64,000 bases of DNA from Dongia_B soli (GTDB taxonomy: Bacteria; Pseudomonadota; Alphaproteobacteria; Dongiales; Dongiaceae). Of the stretch, positions 43,240 through 51,878 are shown one piece after another. Both the position numbers and the translations under genes were made by a program. The notes beneath the pieces were generated by a model, which had not been told where the DNA came from, ran no database searches, and was given only the letters and a program-made list of their open reading frames with translations. The stretch is taken from assembly GCF_034044715.1 (NCBI RefSeq), contig NZ_JAXCLW010000002.1:744001-808000 (forward strand). Direction: 5' to 3'. The first letter of the stretch is position 1; every line of letters begins with the position of its first letter.

Positions 43240-44481
43240 TCAGACGGCATTCGCACGTTCGACCATCGCCCGCAGCAGAACATCGACGCCGGCGGCACAA
43301 TCGCTCTTGGTCGCGTTCTCGATCTCGTTATGGCTGATGCCATCCTCGCAGGGGATAAAGACCATGGCGGTCGGTGCGACCCGGTTCATGTAGCACGCGT
43401 CATGCCCGGCGCCGGAGATGATCGGCATGCTGTCGAAGCCGAGCTGTTCAGCGCCCTGCTTCACTGCGGCAACACAATCGGCATCGAATTTGACCGGCGG
43501 CGAATACCAGATTTCCTTGAAATCCAGTTCCAGGCCGTTCTTCTTCGCTGCTTCCTCGGCCGCCGCTTTCGCTTCTGCGGCCATCTTGCTCAGGATCTTG
43601 TCCTCCGGATGGCGCAGGTCGATGGTGAAGAAAACCTTGCCGGGGATGGTGTTGCGCGAATTGGGGCTGCATTGCACCATGCCGACCGTGGCGCAGGCGA
43701 AAGGCTGGTTCTCGTGACCGATGCGGTTCACCGCGCTGATCACATGAGCCGCCCCGACCATGGCATCCTTACGCACCTTCATCGGCGTCGGACCGGCATG
43801 AGCCTCCTGCCCGGTCATGACGACTTCGAACCAGCGCTGGCCCTGGGCGCCCTGCACCACGCCGATGGTTTTCTTCTCATGCTCCAGGATCGGGCCCTGC
43901 TCGATATGCGTCTCGAAGAAGGCGTGGATCTTGCGGCCGCCGACCTCTTCCGGCCCGTCATAGCCGATGCGCTTCAACTCCTCGCCCATGGTCTTGCCGT
44001 CGACATCGGCGCGGCTGAGGCCATAATCGAGATCGAAGACGCCGGCAAAGACGCCGGACGCGACCATGGCCGGGGCGAAGCGGGAGCCCTCCTCATTGGT
44101 CCAGATCGCAACCTCGACCGGCCGGTTGGTTTCGTAATTGAAATCGTTGAGGGTGCGGATCACTTCGAGGCCGGCGAGCACGCCATAGACGCCGTCGAAT
44201 TTGCCGCCGGTCGGCTGGGAGTCGATATGACTGCCGGTCATGACCGGCGCCAGGCTGTCATCCTTGCCGGGCCGCCGGGCGAAGACATTGCCCATTTTGT
44301 CGATTTTGACGGTGCAGCCCGCTTCCTTGCACCATTTGACGAAAAGATCGCGTGCCTGCTTGTCGAGATCGGTCAAGGCGAGACGGCAGACGCCGCCCTT
44401 CTCCGTCGCCCCGATCTTCGCCATTTCCATGAGGCTGTCCCACAGCCGGTCCGCATTGACGCGCAGATTGGTCGCCGCCAT
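43240..44481 (-). CDS. N-carbamoyl amidohydrolase, probable beta-ureidopropionase
   Basis: 413 residues of the hydantoinase/carbamoylase (M20) amidase family. Metal and active-site blocks: TGSHIDSQPTGGKFDGVYGVLAGLE (about 82-106), NEEGSRFAPAMVASG (about 128-142), ETHIEQGPILE and the late ISGAGHDACYMNR. The family hydrolyses N-carbamoyl amino acids; with PreTA and a dihydropyrimidinase in the same regulon, N-carbamoyl-beta-alanine is the likely substrate, giving beta-alanine, CO2 and ammonia. A RutR-type operator lies 95 bp before the ATG. Allantoate amidohydrolase is the main alternative. Confidence 0.9.
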   Translation of the reverse strand: MAATNLRVNADRLWDSLMEMAKIGATEKGGVCRLALTDLDKQARDLFVKWCKEAGCTVKIDKMGNVFARRPGKDDSLAPVMTGSHIDSQPTGGKFDGVYGVLAGLEVIRTLNDFNYETNRPVEVAIWTNEEGSRFAPAMVASGVFAGVFDLDYGLSRADVDGKTMGEELKRIGYDGPEEVGGRKIHAFFETHIEQGPILEHEKKTIGVVQGAQGQRWFEVVMTGQEAHAGPTPMKVRKDAMVGAAHVISAVNRIGHENQPFACATVGMVQCSPNSRNTIPGKVFFTIDLRHPEDKILSKMAAEAKAAAEEAAKKNGLELDFKEIWYSPPVKFDADCVAAVKQGAEQLGFDSMPIISGAGHDACYMNRVAPTAMVFIPCEDGISHNEIENATKSDCAAGVDVLLRAMVERANAV

Positions 44482-44575
44482 TAATCTCCTCCCAAATCTT
44501 TCACCGTTACCGGTGGTTTTAGCGCGGCACCCTGACTCGGGGCAGCCGATTAATTTTCACGATCTTAGGTGAGAT

Positions 44576-44591
44576 TTGACCAGACGGTCAA
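44576..44591. promoter_or_regulatory. RutR-type operator before the amidohydrolase
   Basis: TTGACCAGACGGTCAA matches the E. coli RutR site TTGACCANNTGGTCAA with one mismatch. It lies between the cytosine deaminase gene and the amidohydrolase gene, so an internal promoter for the downstream half of the operon is likely. Confidence 0.7.
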
Positions 44592-44603
44592 CGCGACCCC
44601 CAC

Positions 44604-45884
44604 TCACTGTAGCTTGAACAGGAAATCCACGCTTTCCGGCCTTCCGGGCAGGTTCAGGCGCGCCGTTTGCGCCGGGCTTTCCGCCACGACCTTGCCGCGC
44701 CGGATGACCTTGAGCCGGGTCGCGCGAAGCCGGATCGCCTCCACCGGATCGGCGGCCTGCAACAAAACCATGTCGGCAAAGCAGCCCGGCGCGATGCCAT
44801 AGCCGTGCAGGCCGAGAATCTCAGCGGGATTGCTGGTCACCGCCGCGAAGCAGTTGCGCATCGCCGCCTGCCCCGTCATCTGGGCGACGTGCAGCCCCAT
44901 GCTGGCGACTTCCAGCATGTCGCCGGATCCCATGCTGTACCAGGGATCCATGACGCAATCATGGCCGAAGGCGACGGCGATGCCAGCCTTCATCAACTCC
45001 GGCACGCGGGTCATGCCCCGGCGCTTGGGATAGGTGTCGTGCCGGCCCTGGATCGTGATGTTGATGAGCGGATTGGCGATGGCATTGACGCCGGCTTCCG
45101 CCATCAGCGGGATCAGCTTGCTGACATAGTAGTTATCCATCGAATGCATCGAAGTGAGATGCGAGCCCGTCACCCGGCCGCTCAGCCCGAGACGATGGGT
45201 TTCGGCGGCCAGGGTCTCGATATGGCGAGACAGTGAATCATCCGTCTCGTCGCAATGCATATCGACCATCAGGCCGCGTTCGGCGGCGAGTTCGCATAAG
45301 GCGCGGACAGAAGCCGTGCCATCGTCCATGGTGCGTTCGAAATGGGGAATGCCACCGACCACATCGATGCCGCGATCCAGCGCCTCGTTCAGCAGCGCAA
45401 CGGCCTTGGGCGAGCGGTAATAGCCATCCTGTGGGAAGGCGACGAGTTGCAGGTCGAGATAGGGTTTGACCCGCTTCTTCACTTCAAGCAGGGCATCGAC
45501 CGCTAGCAAGCGCGGATCGCAGATATCGACATGGCTGCGGATCGCCAGCAGGCCGCGCCCGACCGCCCAGTCGCAATAGGCCAGGGCCCGTCCGGCAATC
45601 GCCTCCTGGGTCAGATAAGGCTTCAACTCGCCCCAGAGCGAAATGCCTTCCAGCAAGGTGCCAGATTGATTGATGCGCGGCAAACCGAGGCTGAGGGTGG
45701 CATCCATATGGAAATGCGCATCGACGAAAGGCGGGGTCACCAGCAATCCGCCGGCATCGATCTCCTGCCCCGCTTCGGCTTTCAGGCCGGGTTCGACGGC
45801 GACAATCTTGTCGCCCTGGATGCCGATATCGATATTTTTGCGCCCGTCCGGCAGGGTGGCATTGCGCAGGATGAGATCAAGCAT
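44604..45884 (-). CDS. Cytosine deaminase family protein (CodA-like)
   Basis: 426 residues, colinear with E. coli CodA: VDAHFHMDATLSLGLPRINQSGTLLEGI (about 54-81), IPHFERTMDDG, MVDMHCDETDD, GSHLTSMHSMDNYY, NITIQGRHDTYPKRRGMTRV and the metal site FGHDCVMDPWYSMG. Asp309 matches the metal-binding Asp313 of E. coli. Residue 310 is Cys where E. coli has Asp314, a position that controls tolerance at pyrimidine C5. It deaminates cytosine, or a 5-substituted cytosine, to feed the reductive pathway. Follows the permease gene by 24 bp. Confidence 0.9.
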   Translation of the reverse strand: MLDLILRNATLPDGRKNIDIGIQGDKIVAVEPGLKAEAGQEIDAGGLLVTPPFVDAHFHMDATLSLGLPRINQSGTLLEGISLWGELKPYLTQEAIAGRALAYCDWAVGRGLLAIRSHVDICDPRLLAVDALLEVKKRVKPYLDLQLVAFPQDGYYRSPKAVALLNEALDRGIDVVGGIPHFERTMDDGTASVRALCELAAERGLMVDMHCDETDDSLSRHIETLAAETHRLGLSGRVTGSHLTSMHSMDNYYVSKLIPLMAEAGVNAIANPLINITIQGRHDTYPKRRGMTRVPELMKAGIAVAFGHDCVMDPWYSMGSGDMLEVASMGLHVAQMTGQAAMRNCFAAVTSNPAEILGLHGYGIAPGCFADMVLLQAADPVEAIRLRATRLKVIRRGKVVAESPAQTARLNLPGRPESVDFLFKLQ

Positions 45885-45908
45885 GGCACGTCCTCAGTAT
45901 AATCGCGA

Positions 45909-46850
45909 TCAGCGCTCGCCCTTTCTGTAGGGGACCATCAGCGCGCGGGGATAACCGGCCCGTCGTGACATGACGACCAGCGCCAGGATAGACAAGATAT
46001 AAGGCAACATCAGGAAGACCTGATAGGGAATAGCGGCGCCGTATTTCTGCTGCAACCGGATCTGATAGGCATCAAAGGCCGCAAACAGAACCGCACCGAG
46101 CAAGGCCTTGCCCGGCCGCCAGGAACCGAAGACGACCAAAGCGATGCAGATCCAGCCGCGTCCATTCACCATATTGATGTAGAAGGCATCGACCGCCGAC
46201 ATGGTGAGGAAGGCGCCGCCGACTGCCATCAGCGCACTGCCGCACATCACCGCACCGATGCGGATCCAAGTGACATCGATACCCTGGGCTTCGACCGCCG
46301 CCGGATTTTCGCCGACGGTCCGCACCGCCAGACCGATTGGCGTGCGATAGAGGATATAGGCGACCACACCGACGGCGATGAAAGCGAGATAGGTCAAGGC
46401 GGTCTGCGAGAACAGCGCTTCGCCGAGAAAAGGAATTTGCGACAGGCCCGGCAGCGGCAAAGGCTTGAATGGCGTGATACGCGGTGGCGAGGTCAGGCTG
46501 GGAAACAGCAGGCGATAGACAAAATACGTGAGACTGCTGGCGAGCAGGGTGATGCCGATGCCGGTGACATGCTGCGACAGACCGAGCGGCACCACCAGCA
46601 CGCCATGAAGCAGGCCAAAGATCGCGCCCACCAAGGCCGCCACCAGCACGCCGAGCCAGAGGTCGCCGCCGGCATAGACTGTCACCCAGCCGGCGAAGGA
46701 GCCCGCCACCATAATTCCTTCGATGCCGAGATTGAGGACCCCCGCTCGCTCGCAGATCAGCTCGCCCAAAGTCGCGAAGATGAGCGGCGAGGCGATCCGG
46801 ATGGCGGCCACCCAGAGCGTGGTGGTGAAGATGATTTCGAAAGCGTCCAT
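45909..46850 (-). CDS. BMP-type ABC transporter permease (second)
   Basis: 313 residues, of the BPD_transp_2 type used with BMP/PnrA binding proteins (YufQ-like): AAIRIASPLIFATLGELICERAGVLNLGIEGIMVAGSFAG (about 15-54) with the conserved NLGIEG motif, and NPAAVEAQGIDVTWIR in the coupling region. It forms the channel for nucleosides with the neighbouring permease; 16 bp follow that gene. Confidence 0.9.
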   Translation of the reverse strand: MDAFEIIFTTTLWVAAIRIASPLIFATLGELICERAGVLNLGIEGIMVAGSFAGWVTVYAGGDLWLGVLVAALVGAIFGLLHGVLVVPLGLSQHVTGIGITLLASSLTYFVYRLLFPSLTSPPRITPFKPLPLPGLSQIPFLGEALFSQTALTYLAFIAVGVVAYILYRTPIGLAVRTVGENPAAVEAQGIDVTWIRIGAVMCGSALMAVGGAFLTMSAVDAFYINMVNGRGWICIALVVFGSWRPGKALLGAVLFAAFDAYQIRLQQKYGAAIPYQVFLMLPYILSILALVVMSRRAGYPRALMVPYRKGER

Positions 46851-46866
46851 CGCCGTCTTCCCTCGC

Positions 46867-47916
46867 CTATTTCCAGGAGACTTTGAAGCGCGTGAACATC
46901 ACCGCCACGACCATGCTGAGAAGCGAGACGGCCACCATCACATTGGCGATATAGCTCGGCACGCCGGCAGAGCGGCTCATGGCATCGGCGCCGACAAAAA
47001 CCGCCGCGACAAAGATCGCGGTGACGACGACGCCCAAAGGATGCAGCAATGCCAGCATGGCGACGACGATGCCGGTGTAACCGAAACCCGGTGACAGATC
47101 GAGCGTGAGATTGCCTTTGAGACCGGCCACTTCGCTCACGCCCGCGAGGCCGGCAAGGCCGCCCGAAAGCAGCGCCGTCTTCATCACCACGGCGTTGACC
47201 GGAATACCGGCGAAGGCCGCTGCCCGGGAATTATGACCGACGGCCCGCATCTCATAACCGAAAGTGGTTCGGACATTGATGAACCAGACAGCGACAGCCG
47301 AAAGCACGGCCAGGACGAAACCGAAATGGAGGCGCTTTCCGTGAATGAGTTTCGGCAGGGCCGCATCGGCGATAACGCGCGAGGATTGCGGCCAGCCCAT
47401 CCCCATCGGATCTTTCAGCGGACCTTCCAGCAGCAGGCTGACGAAAAGCAGGACGATGAAGTTGAGCAACAGCGTTGTCACGACCTCATCAACGCCGAAG
47501 CGCGTTTTCAGCAAGGCAGGCCCCAGCAAGGTCACCGCGCCGGCCAGAGCCCCGGCGATCAGAATCAGCGGGATCAGCACAACGGATGGCAGCGGGACGA
47601 GGCCAGTGCCGAGAACGACACAGACAATGGCCCCCATATAGAGCTGTGCCTCGGCGCCGATATTCCAGAGCTTCGCGCGGAAAGCGACGGCGGCGGCCAA
47701 GCCGGTGAAGATCAGCGGCGTGGAGCGCGTCAGCGTTTCCAGGAAGGCGAATTGCGATCCGAATGCGCCTTTCACCACCAGGCCGAAAGTCGGCAGGATC
47801 GAGGCGCCGGCAATCGCAACCAATAAGCCGCAGATCAGCAGGCTGACCAGTAGGGCGCTGACCGGCGCCAGGAGGTTGAGCGCCAGCGAGGTTTCGGCAC
47901 GCGGTTCAAGCCGCAT
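46867..47916 (-). CDS. BMP-type ABC transporter permease (first)
   Basis: About 349 residues (YufP-like). It shows STPLIFTGLAAAVAFRAKLWNIGAEAQLYMGAI (conserved NIGAEGQ-like motif) and GHNSRAAAFAGIPVNAVVMKTALLSGGLAGLAG. ATG 47916 overlaps the ATPase stop by 11 bp; GTG 47925 is an alternative. It belongs to the nucleoside importer. Confidence 0.9.
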   Translation of the reverse strand: MRLEPRAETSLALNLLAPVSALLVSLLICGLLVAIAGASILPTFGLVVKGAFGSQFAFLETLTRSTPLIFTGLAAAVAFRAKLWNIGAEAQLYMGAIVCVVLGTGLVPLPSVVLIPLILIAGALAGAVTLLGPALLKTRFGVDEVVTTLLLNFIVLLFVSLLLEGPLKDPMGMGWPQSSRVIADAALPKLIHGKRLHFGFVLAVLSAVAVWFINVRTTFGYEMRAVGHNSRAAAFAGIPVNAVVMKTALLSGGLAGLAGVSEVAGLKGNLTLDLSPGFGYTGIVVAMLALLHPLGVVVTAIFVAAVFVGADAMSRSAGVPSYIANVMVAVSLLSMVVAVMFTRFKVSWK

Positions 47917-49456
47917 AACCTTCACCCCGCATATCTTGCCCTGCCATCATCAGGCCGAGTTGTTGGATGGAGACTGCATCGCGCGGCATCGCCGACGATA
48001 GGCGACCGTGATACATGACCACCACGCGGTCGGACAAAGTGAGGACTTCGTCGAGGTCCTCGGAAATCAGCAGCACGGCCCCGCCCCGTTGGCGCACCGC
48101 CAGAAGCTGTTGATGCACATAAGTCACCGCACCGATATCGAGTCCGCGGGTCGGCTGATTGGCGAGCACCAGGACCGGCTCCGGCGACAGAACGCGGCCG
48201 AGAATGAGTTTCTGCATATTGCCGCCAGAGAGCAGCCGGGTGATCGCCTGCGGCGATGGGCATTTGACCTCGTAATCGCGGATGATCCGCTGGGCGAAAT
48301 CGCGCGCCGCCGACCAATCGATCAGGCCACGTTTCGAGAAAGGCGGCTGGCGATAGCATTCGGCGATGACGTTTTCCGCCACCGACATATCGCCGACCAG
48401 GCCGACTGCATGGCGATCCTCCGGAATGCGGGCAATGCCTTCGGATACCATGGCGGCGGGATGCCAATTGGCGATTGCCTGGCCGCGGTAACGCACCTGC
48501 CCGCTTTCCGGTTTCACCAGGCCGCTGATGAGATCGGCCAGGGTGGATTGCCCGTTGCCGGAAACACCGGCGATGCCGATGATCTCACCGGCGCGCAGCG
48601 TCAGACTGGCGTCTTCGAGCAGCTTCTGGCCAAGCTTGCCGCGGATTGTCACCCCCGTCATCTCCCAGACCGGCTCTCCCGCCTGTTGCGGCACGACGCG
48701 CGGCGGCGTGACCGGCCGGCCGACCATCAATTCCGCCAATTCCTCCCGGCTGGTGGCGCCGGTCTCACGCTCGGCGGCAAGCTTGCCGGAACGCAGCACC
48801 AGGACCCGGTGGCTTACCGCCAGGACTTCATAGAGCTTATGGGAAATGAAGATGACCGACAGGCCCTCGGCCACCAGGCGCCTGAGGGTATCGAAGAGCG
48901 CATTGGTTTCCTGCGGCGTCAGCACCGCCGTCGGTTCATCGAGGATCAAAATCTTGGCCTCGCGATAAAGCGCCTTCAAGATTTCCACACGCTGCCTTTC
49001 GCCAACCGACAGATCGGCGATCCGGGCATCGGGATTGACCGCCAGTCCAAAGGTCTGGGCGAGATCCAGGATGCGCTTGCGGATGGCGCTGCGGTCGGAT
49101 TTGAGGCGCCAGAGGCTTTCGGTGCCCAGGGAGATATTGTCGAGGACGCTGAGATTGTCGGCCAAGGTGAAGTGCTGATGCACCATGCCGATCCCTGCCT
49201 CAATCGCCGCGCGGGGCTTTCCCGGTGGCAAAGTCCGGCCAAAAGCCTCGATATCGCCGCTATCGGCGATGTAATGGCCGAACAGGATATTCATGAGGGT
49301 GGTCTTGCCGGCGCCGTTCTCGCCGAGCAAGGCAATCACCTCCCCGCGCCGCAGATCGAAGCTGATATCGTCATTGGCGGTGAGATTGCCGAAGCTTTTG
49401 GAAATATGACGCAGCCGGAGGACGACCTCCGGCTGCGTTGAACGGATATCTGTCAT
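47906..49456 (-). CDS. BMP-type ABC transporter ATPase with two nucleotide-binding domains
   Basis: 516 residues with two ABC modules, like YufO and RbsA. Module 1: ALLGENGAGKTTLMNILFG, LSVGERQRVEILKAL and LILDEPTAVLTPQE. Module 2: IAGVSGNGQSTLADLISG with a degenerate Walker A (Gln for the catalytic Lys), LSGGNMQKLILGR and LVLANQPTRGLDIGA. The degenerate second site is normal for this family. It lies 9 bp after the binding-protein gene. Confidence 0.92.
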   Translation of the reverse strand: MTDIRSTQPEVVLRLRHISKSFGNLTANDDISFDLRRGEVIALLGENGAGKTTLMNILFGHYIADSGDIEAFGRTLPPGKPRAAIEAGIGMVHQHFTLADNLSVLDNISLGTESLWRLKSDRSAIRKRILDLAQTFGLAVNPDARIADLSVGERQRVEILKALYREAKILILDEPTAVLTPQETNALFDTLRRLVAEGLSVIFISHKLYEVLAVSHRVLVLRSGKLAAERETGATSREELAELMVGRPVTPPRVVPQQAGEPVWEMTGVTIRGKLGQKLLEDASLTLRAGEIIGIAGVSGNGQSTLADLISGLVKPESGQVRYRGQAIANWHPAAMVSEGIARIPEDRHAVGLVGDMSVAENVIAECYRQPPFSKRGLIDWSAARDFAQRIIRDYEVKCPSPQAITRLLSGGNMQKLILGRVLSPEPVLVLANQPTRGLDIGAVTYVHQQLLAVRQRGGAVLLISEDLDEVLTLSDRVVVMYHGRLSSAMPRDAVSIQQLGLMMAGQDMRGEGYAA

Positions 49457-49465
49457 GCCGATCGG

Positions 49466-50482
49466 TTACGCCGTCGCCTTCGGTTCGGTATCGACGACCT
49501 TGACCTCGAACTTGCCGTCCTTGATCGCCTGTTCGCGTTCCTTGACCTTCGTCATCAGCTCGGCCGGTACCTTGCCTTCGAAGGTGCCCAGAGGTGCAAG
49601 GCTGCAGCCGCCATACTTCATGAAGGAGAACCTGCCGTAATCCTCGGCCTTGAAGCTGCCGCTCTGCACCGCCTTGATTGCATGATCGATGGTCGGTTCC
49701 ATATGCCAGAGCGCCGAAGCCACAACGGTTTCCGGATAATCCGGCTGCGTGTTGATCACATTGCCGATCGCCAGGACCTTGCGTTCCTTTGCGGCATCAG
49801 ACACGCCGAAACGCTCGGCATACATGATATCGGCGCCGGCATCGATCTGGGCAAAGGCGGTTTCCTTGGCCTTGGGCGGATCGAACCAGCTGCCGATGAA
49901 GCTGACCTGGAACTTGACGTTCGGATTGATCTCCTGAACACCATCCATGAAAGCGTTCATCAGGCGGTTGACTTCGGGAATCGGATAGCCGCCGACCATG
50001 CCGATATTGTTCGACTTGGTCATGCCTCCGGCGATCATGCCGGTCAGGTAGGAAGCTTCCTGGATGTAATTGTCGAAGACCGAGAAATTTTCGCCCTGGG
50101 GCTTGAAGCTGGAGCCCAGCAGGAAGGCGGTCTTCGGATAATCATTGGCCACGGCGCGGGCGGCCTCCTCGACGGCGAAAGCTTCGCCGACGATCAATTG
50201 ATGGCCCGCTTCGGCATATTCGCGCATGACGCGCTCGTAATCGGTATTGGCCGTATTTTCCGACCAGACATAGTCGATGTCGCCGCGCTTCTGGGCCCCC
50301 TGGAGGGCGGCATGAACACGGCTGACCCATTGCTGTTCGACCGGCACGGTATAGACCGAGGCGACCTTGATCTTATCGGCGGCAGATGCTCCGCGCGGCC
50401 AGCCGGCGATCAAAGGGCCGGTCCCCATGGCCAAGGCCAGCCCACCGCCGGCCTGCAGAACGCGACGACGTGAAACGCTCAT
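49466..50482 (-). CDS. BMP-family nucleoside-binding lipoprotein-like substrate-binding protein
   Basis: 338 residues of the BMP/PnrA/Med family, which binds nucleosides in the periplasm. A twin-arginine signal SRRRVLQAGGGLALAMGTGP opens the protein; there is no lipobox, so it should be soluble. Domain blocks include VASVYTVPVEQQWVSRVHAAL, IVGEAFAVEEAARAVANDYPKTAFLLGSS, EASYLTGMIAGGMTKSNNIGMVGGYPIPEVNRLMNAF and IDAGADIMY. GGGAGGGG precedes ATG 50482. It delivers substrate to the ATPase and permeases encoded next. Confidence 0.9.
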   Translation of the reverse strand: MSVSRRRVLQAGGGLALAMGTGPLIAGWPRGASAADKIKVASVYTVPVEQQWVSRVHAALQGAQKRGDIDYVWSENTANTDYERVMREYAEAGHQLIVGEAFAVEEAARAVANDYPKTAFLLGSSFKPQGENFSVFDNYIQEASYLTGMIAGGMTKSNNIGMVGGYPIPEVNRLMNAFMDGVQEINPNVKFQVSFIGSWFDPPKAKETAFAQIDAGADIMYAERFGVSDAAKERKVLAIGNVINTQPDYPETVVASALWHMEPTIDHAIKAVQSGSFKAEDYGRFSFMKYGGCSLAPLGTFEGKVPAELMTKVKEREQAIKDGKFEVKVVDTEPKATA

Positions 50483-50538
50483 ATACCCCTCCCTGTTTGC
50501 GTGCGTTTTTTTAGTGCCTCGCACGTCGTTACGCTAGT

Positions 50539-51813
50539 CTATTCCGCCGCCTTCCGCATCGGATTTCGCGGGTCCTGGGTCCAGTTCAGATAGGGCTTGC
50601 CGGTCTTCACCGATACCATAGTGATACAGTCAGGTACCGGGCAGACATGGAAGCAGAGATTGCAGCCCACGCATTCCTCCTCGATCACCTCGTAGCGGCG
50701 TTTACCCTCCAGCCGTTGGGCGGCAATGGCCTGATGCGAGGTATCCTCGCAGGCGATATGGCACAGGCCGCATTTGATGCATTTATCCTGATCAATTTCG
50801 GCGATGGATTTGAAGTTGATATTGAGGAACTTCCAATCGGTGACATTGGGCACGGCACGGCCGCGGAAATCCTCAATGGTCGCGTGGCCCTTTTCATCCA
50901 TCCAGTTCTTCAGGCCGCTGATCATATCGTCGACGATCTTGAAGCCATGATGCATGGCCGCCGTACAGACTTGGGCTGTGCCGGCGCCAAGAGCCATGAA
51001 TTCCGCCGCATCCCGCCAGTTACTGATGCCGCCGATAGCTGAAATCGGCAGGCCCTGGGTTTCCGGATCCCGGGCGATCTCAGCCGTCATATTAAGCGCG
51101 ACCGGTTTCACCGCGGGACCGCAATAGCCGCCATGGGTTCCCTTGCCGTCCACCACCGGTGTCGGTGCCATGAGGTCGAGATCGACCGAGCAAATGGAAT
51201 TGATCGTATTGATCAGTGAAACGGCATCGGCGCCGCCCTTTTTGGCCGCCCGCGCCGGGTGACGGATATCGGTGACATTGGGCGTCAGCTTCACGATCAC
51301 TGGCATGCGGGTATATTGCTTGCACCACCGGGCGACCATTTCGACATATTCCGGCACCTGCCCCACCGCCGACCCCATGCCGCGTTCCGACATACCGTGG
51401 GGACAGCCGAAATTGAGCTCGATCCCATCGGCCCCGGTTTCCTCGACCAGGGGCAGGATGCGCTTCCAGCTTTCCTCCTCGCAGGGGACCATCAGCGAGA
51501 CCACCATGGCCCGGTCCGGCCAGTCCCGCTTCACCTTCTTGATTTCCTGCAGGTTGATTTCCAGCGGCCGGTCGGAAATCAGCTCGATATTGTTGAAGCC
51601 CACCATGCGGCTATCGTTGAGATGCAGCGCGCCGTAGCGCGAGCTGACATTCACCACCGGCGGATTCTCGCCAAGCGTCTTCCAGACGACACCGCCCCAG
51701 CCCGCCTTGAATGCGCGCACGACATTGACTTCCTTGTCGGTCGGCGGGGCGGAAGCAAGCCAGAAGGGATTCGGTGACTTGATGCCGACGAAATTCGAAC
51801 GGATGTCAGCCAT
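50539..51813 (-). CDS. preA: Dihydropyrimidine dehydrogenase (NAD-dependent) subunit PreA
   Basis: 424 residues. A dihydroorotate-dehydrogenase-like FMN barrel (1-320) contains ELNFGCPHGMSERGMGSAVGQVPEYVEMV and VKLTPNVTDI; a C-terminal ferredoxin part has two 4Fe-4S clusters, CIKCGLCHIAC and CVGCNLCFHVC. With PreT it reduces uracil and thymine to their 5,6-dihydro forms with NADH. It follows preT by 65 bp and heads the transporter genes in the same operon. Confidence 0.95.
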   Translation of the reverse strand: MADIRSNFVGIKSPNPFWLASAPPTDKEVNVVRAFKAGWGGVVWKTLGENPPVVNVSSRYGALHLNDSRMVGFNNIELISDRPLEINLQEIKKVKRDWPDRAMVVSLMVPCEEESWKRILPLVEETGADGIELNFGCPHGMSERGMGSAVGQVPEYVEMVARWCKQYTRMPVIVKLTPNVTDIRHPARAAKKGGADAVSLINTINSICSVDLDLMAPTPVVDGKGTHGGYCGPAVKPVALNMTAEIARDPETQGLPISAIGGISNWRDAAEFMALGAGTAQVCTAAMHHGFKIVDDMISGLKNWMDEKGHATIEDFRGRAVPNVTDWKFLNINFKSIAEIDQDKCIKCGLCHIACEDTSHQAIAAQRLEGKRRYEVIEEECVGCNLCFHVCPVPDCITMVSVKTGKPYLNWTQDPRNPMRKAAE

Positions 51814-51878
51814 GATCGTTTCTCCCGATCGGCGCCCCAGGACCTATGAACCTGCAGGCGCGAGTCTAAAAACTTTTC

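Noticed and set aside
43231..44484. 417-codon plus-strand frame
   Set aside because: Antisense to the amidohydrolase gene, which has all family motifs.
48008..49441. 477-codon plus-strand frame
   Set aside because: Antisense shadow of the two-module ABC ATPase.
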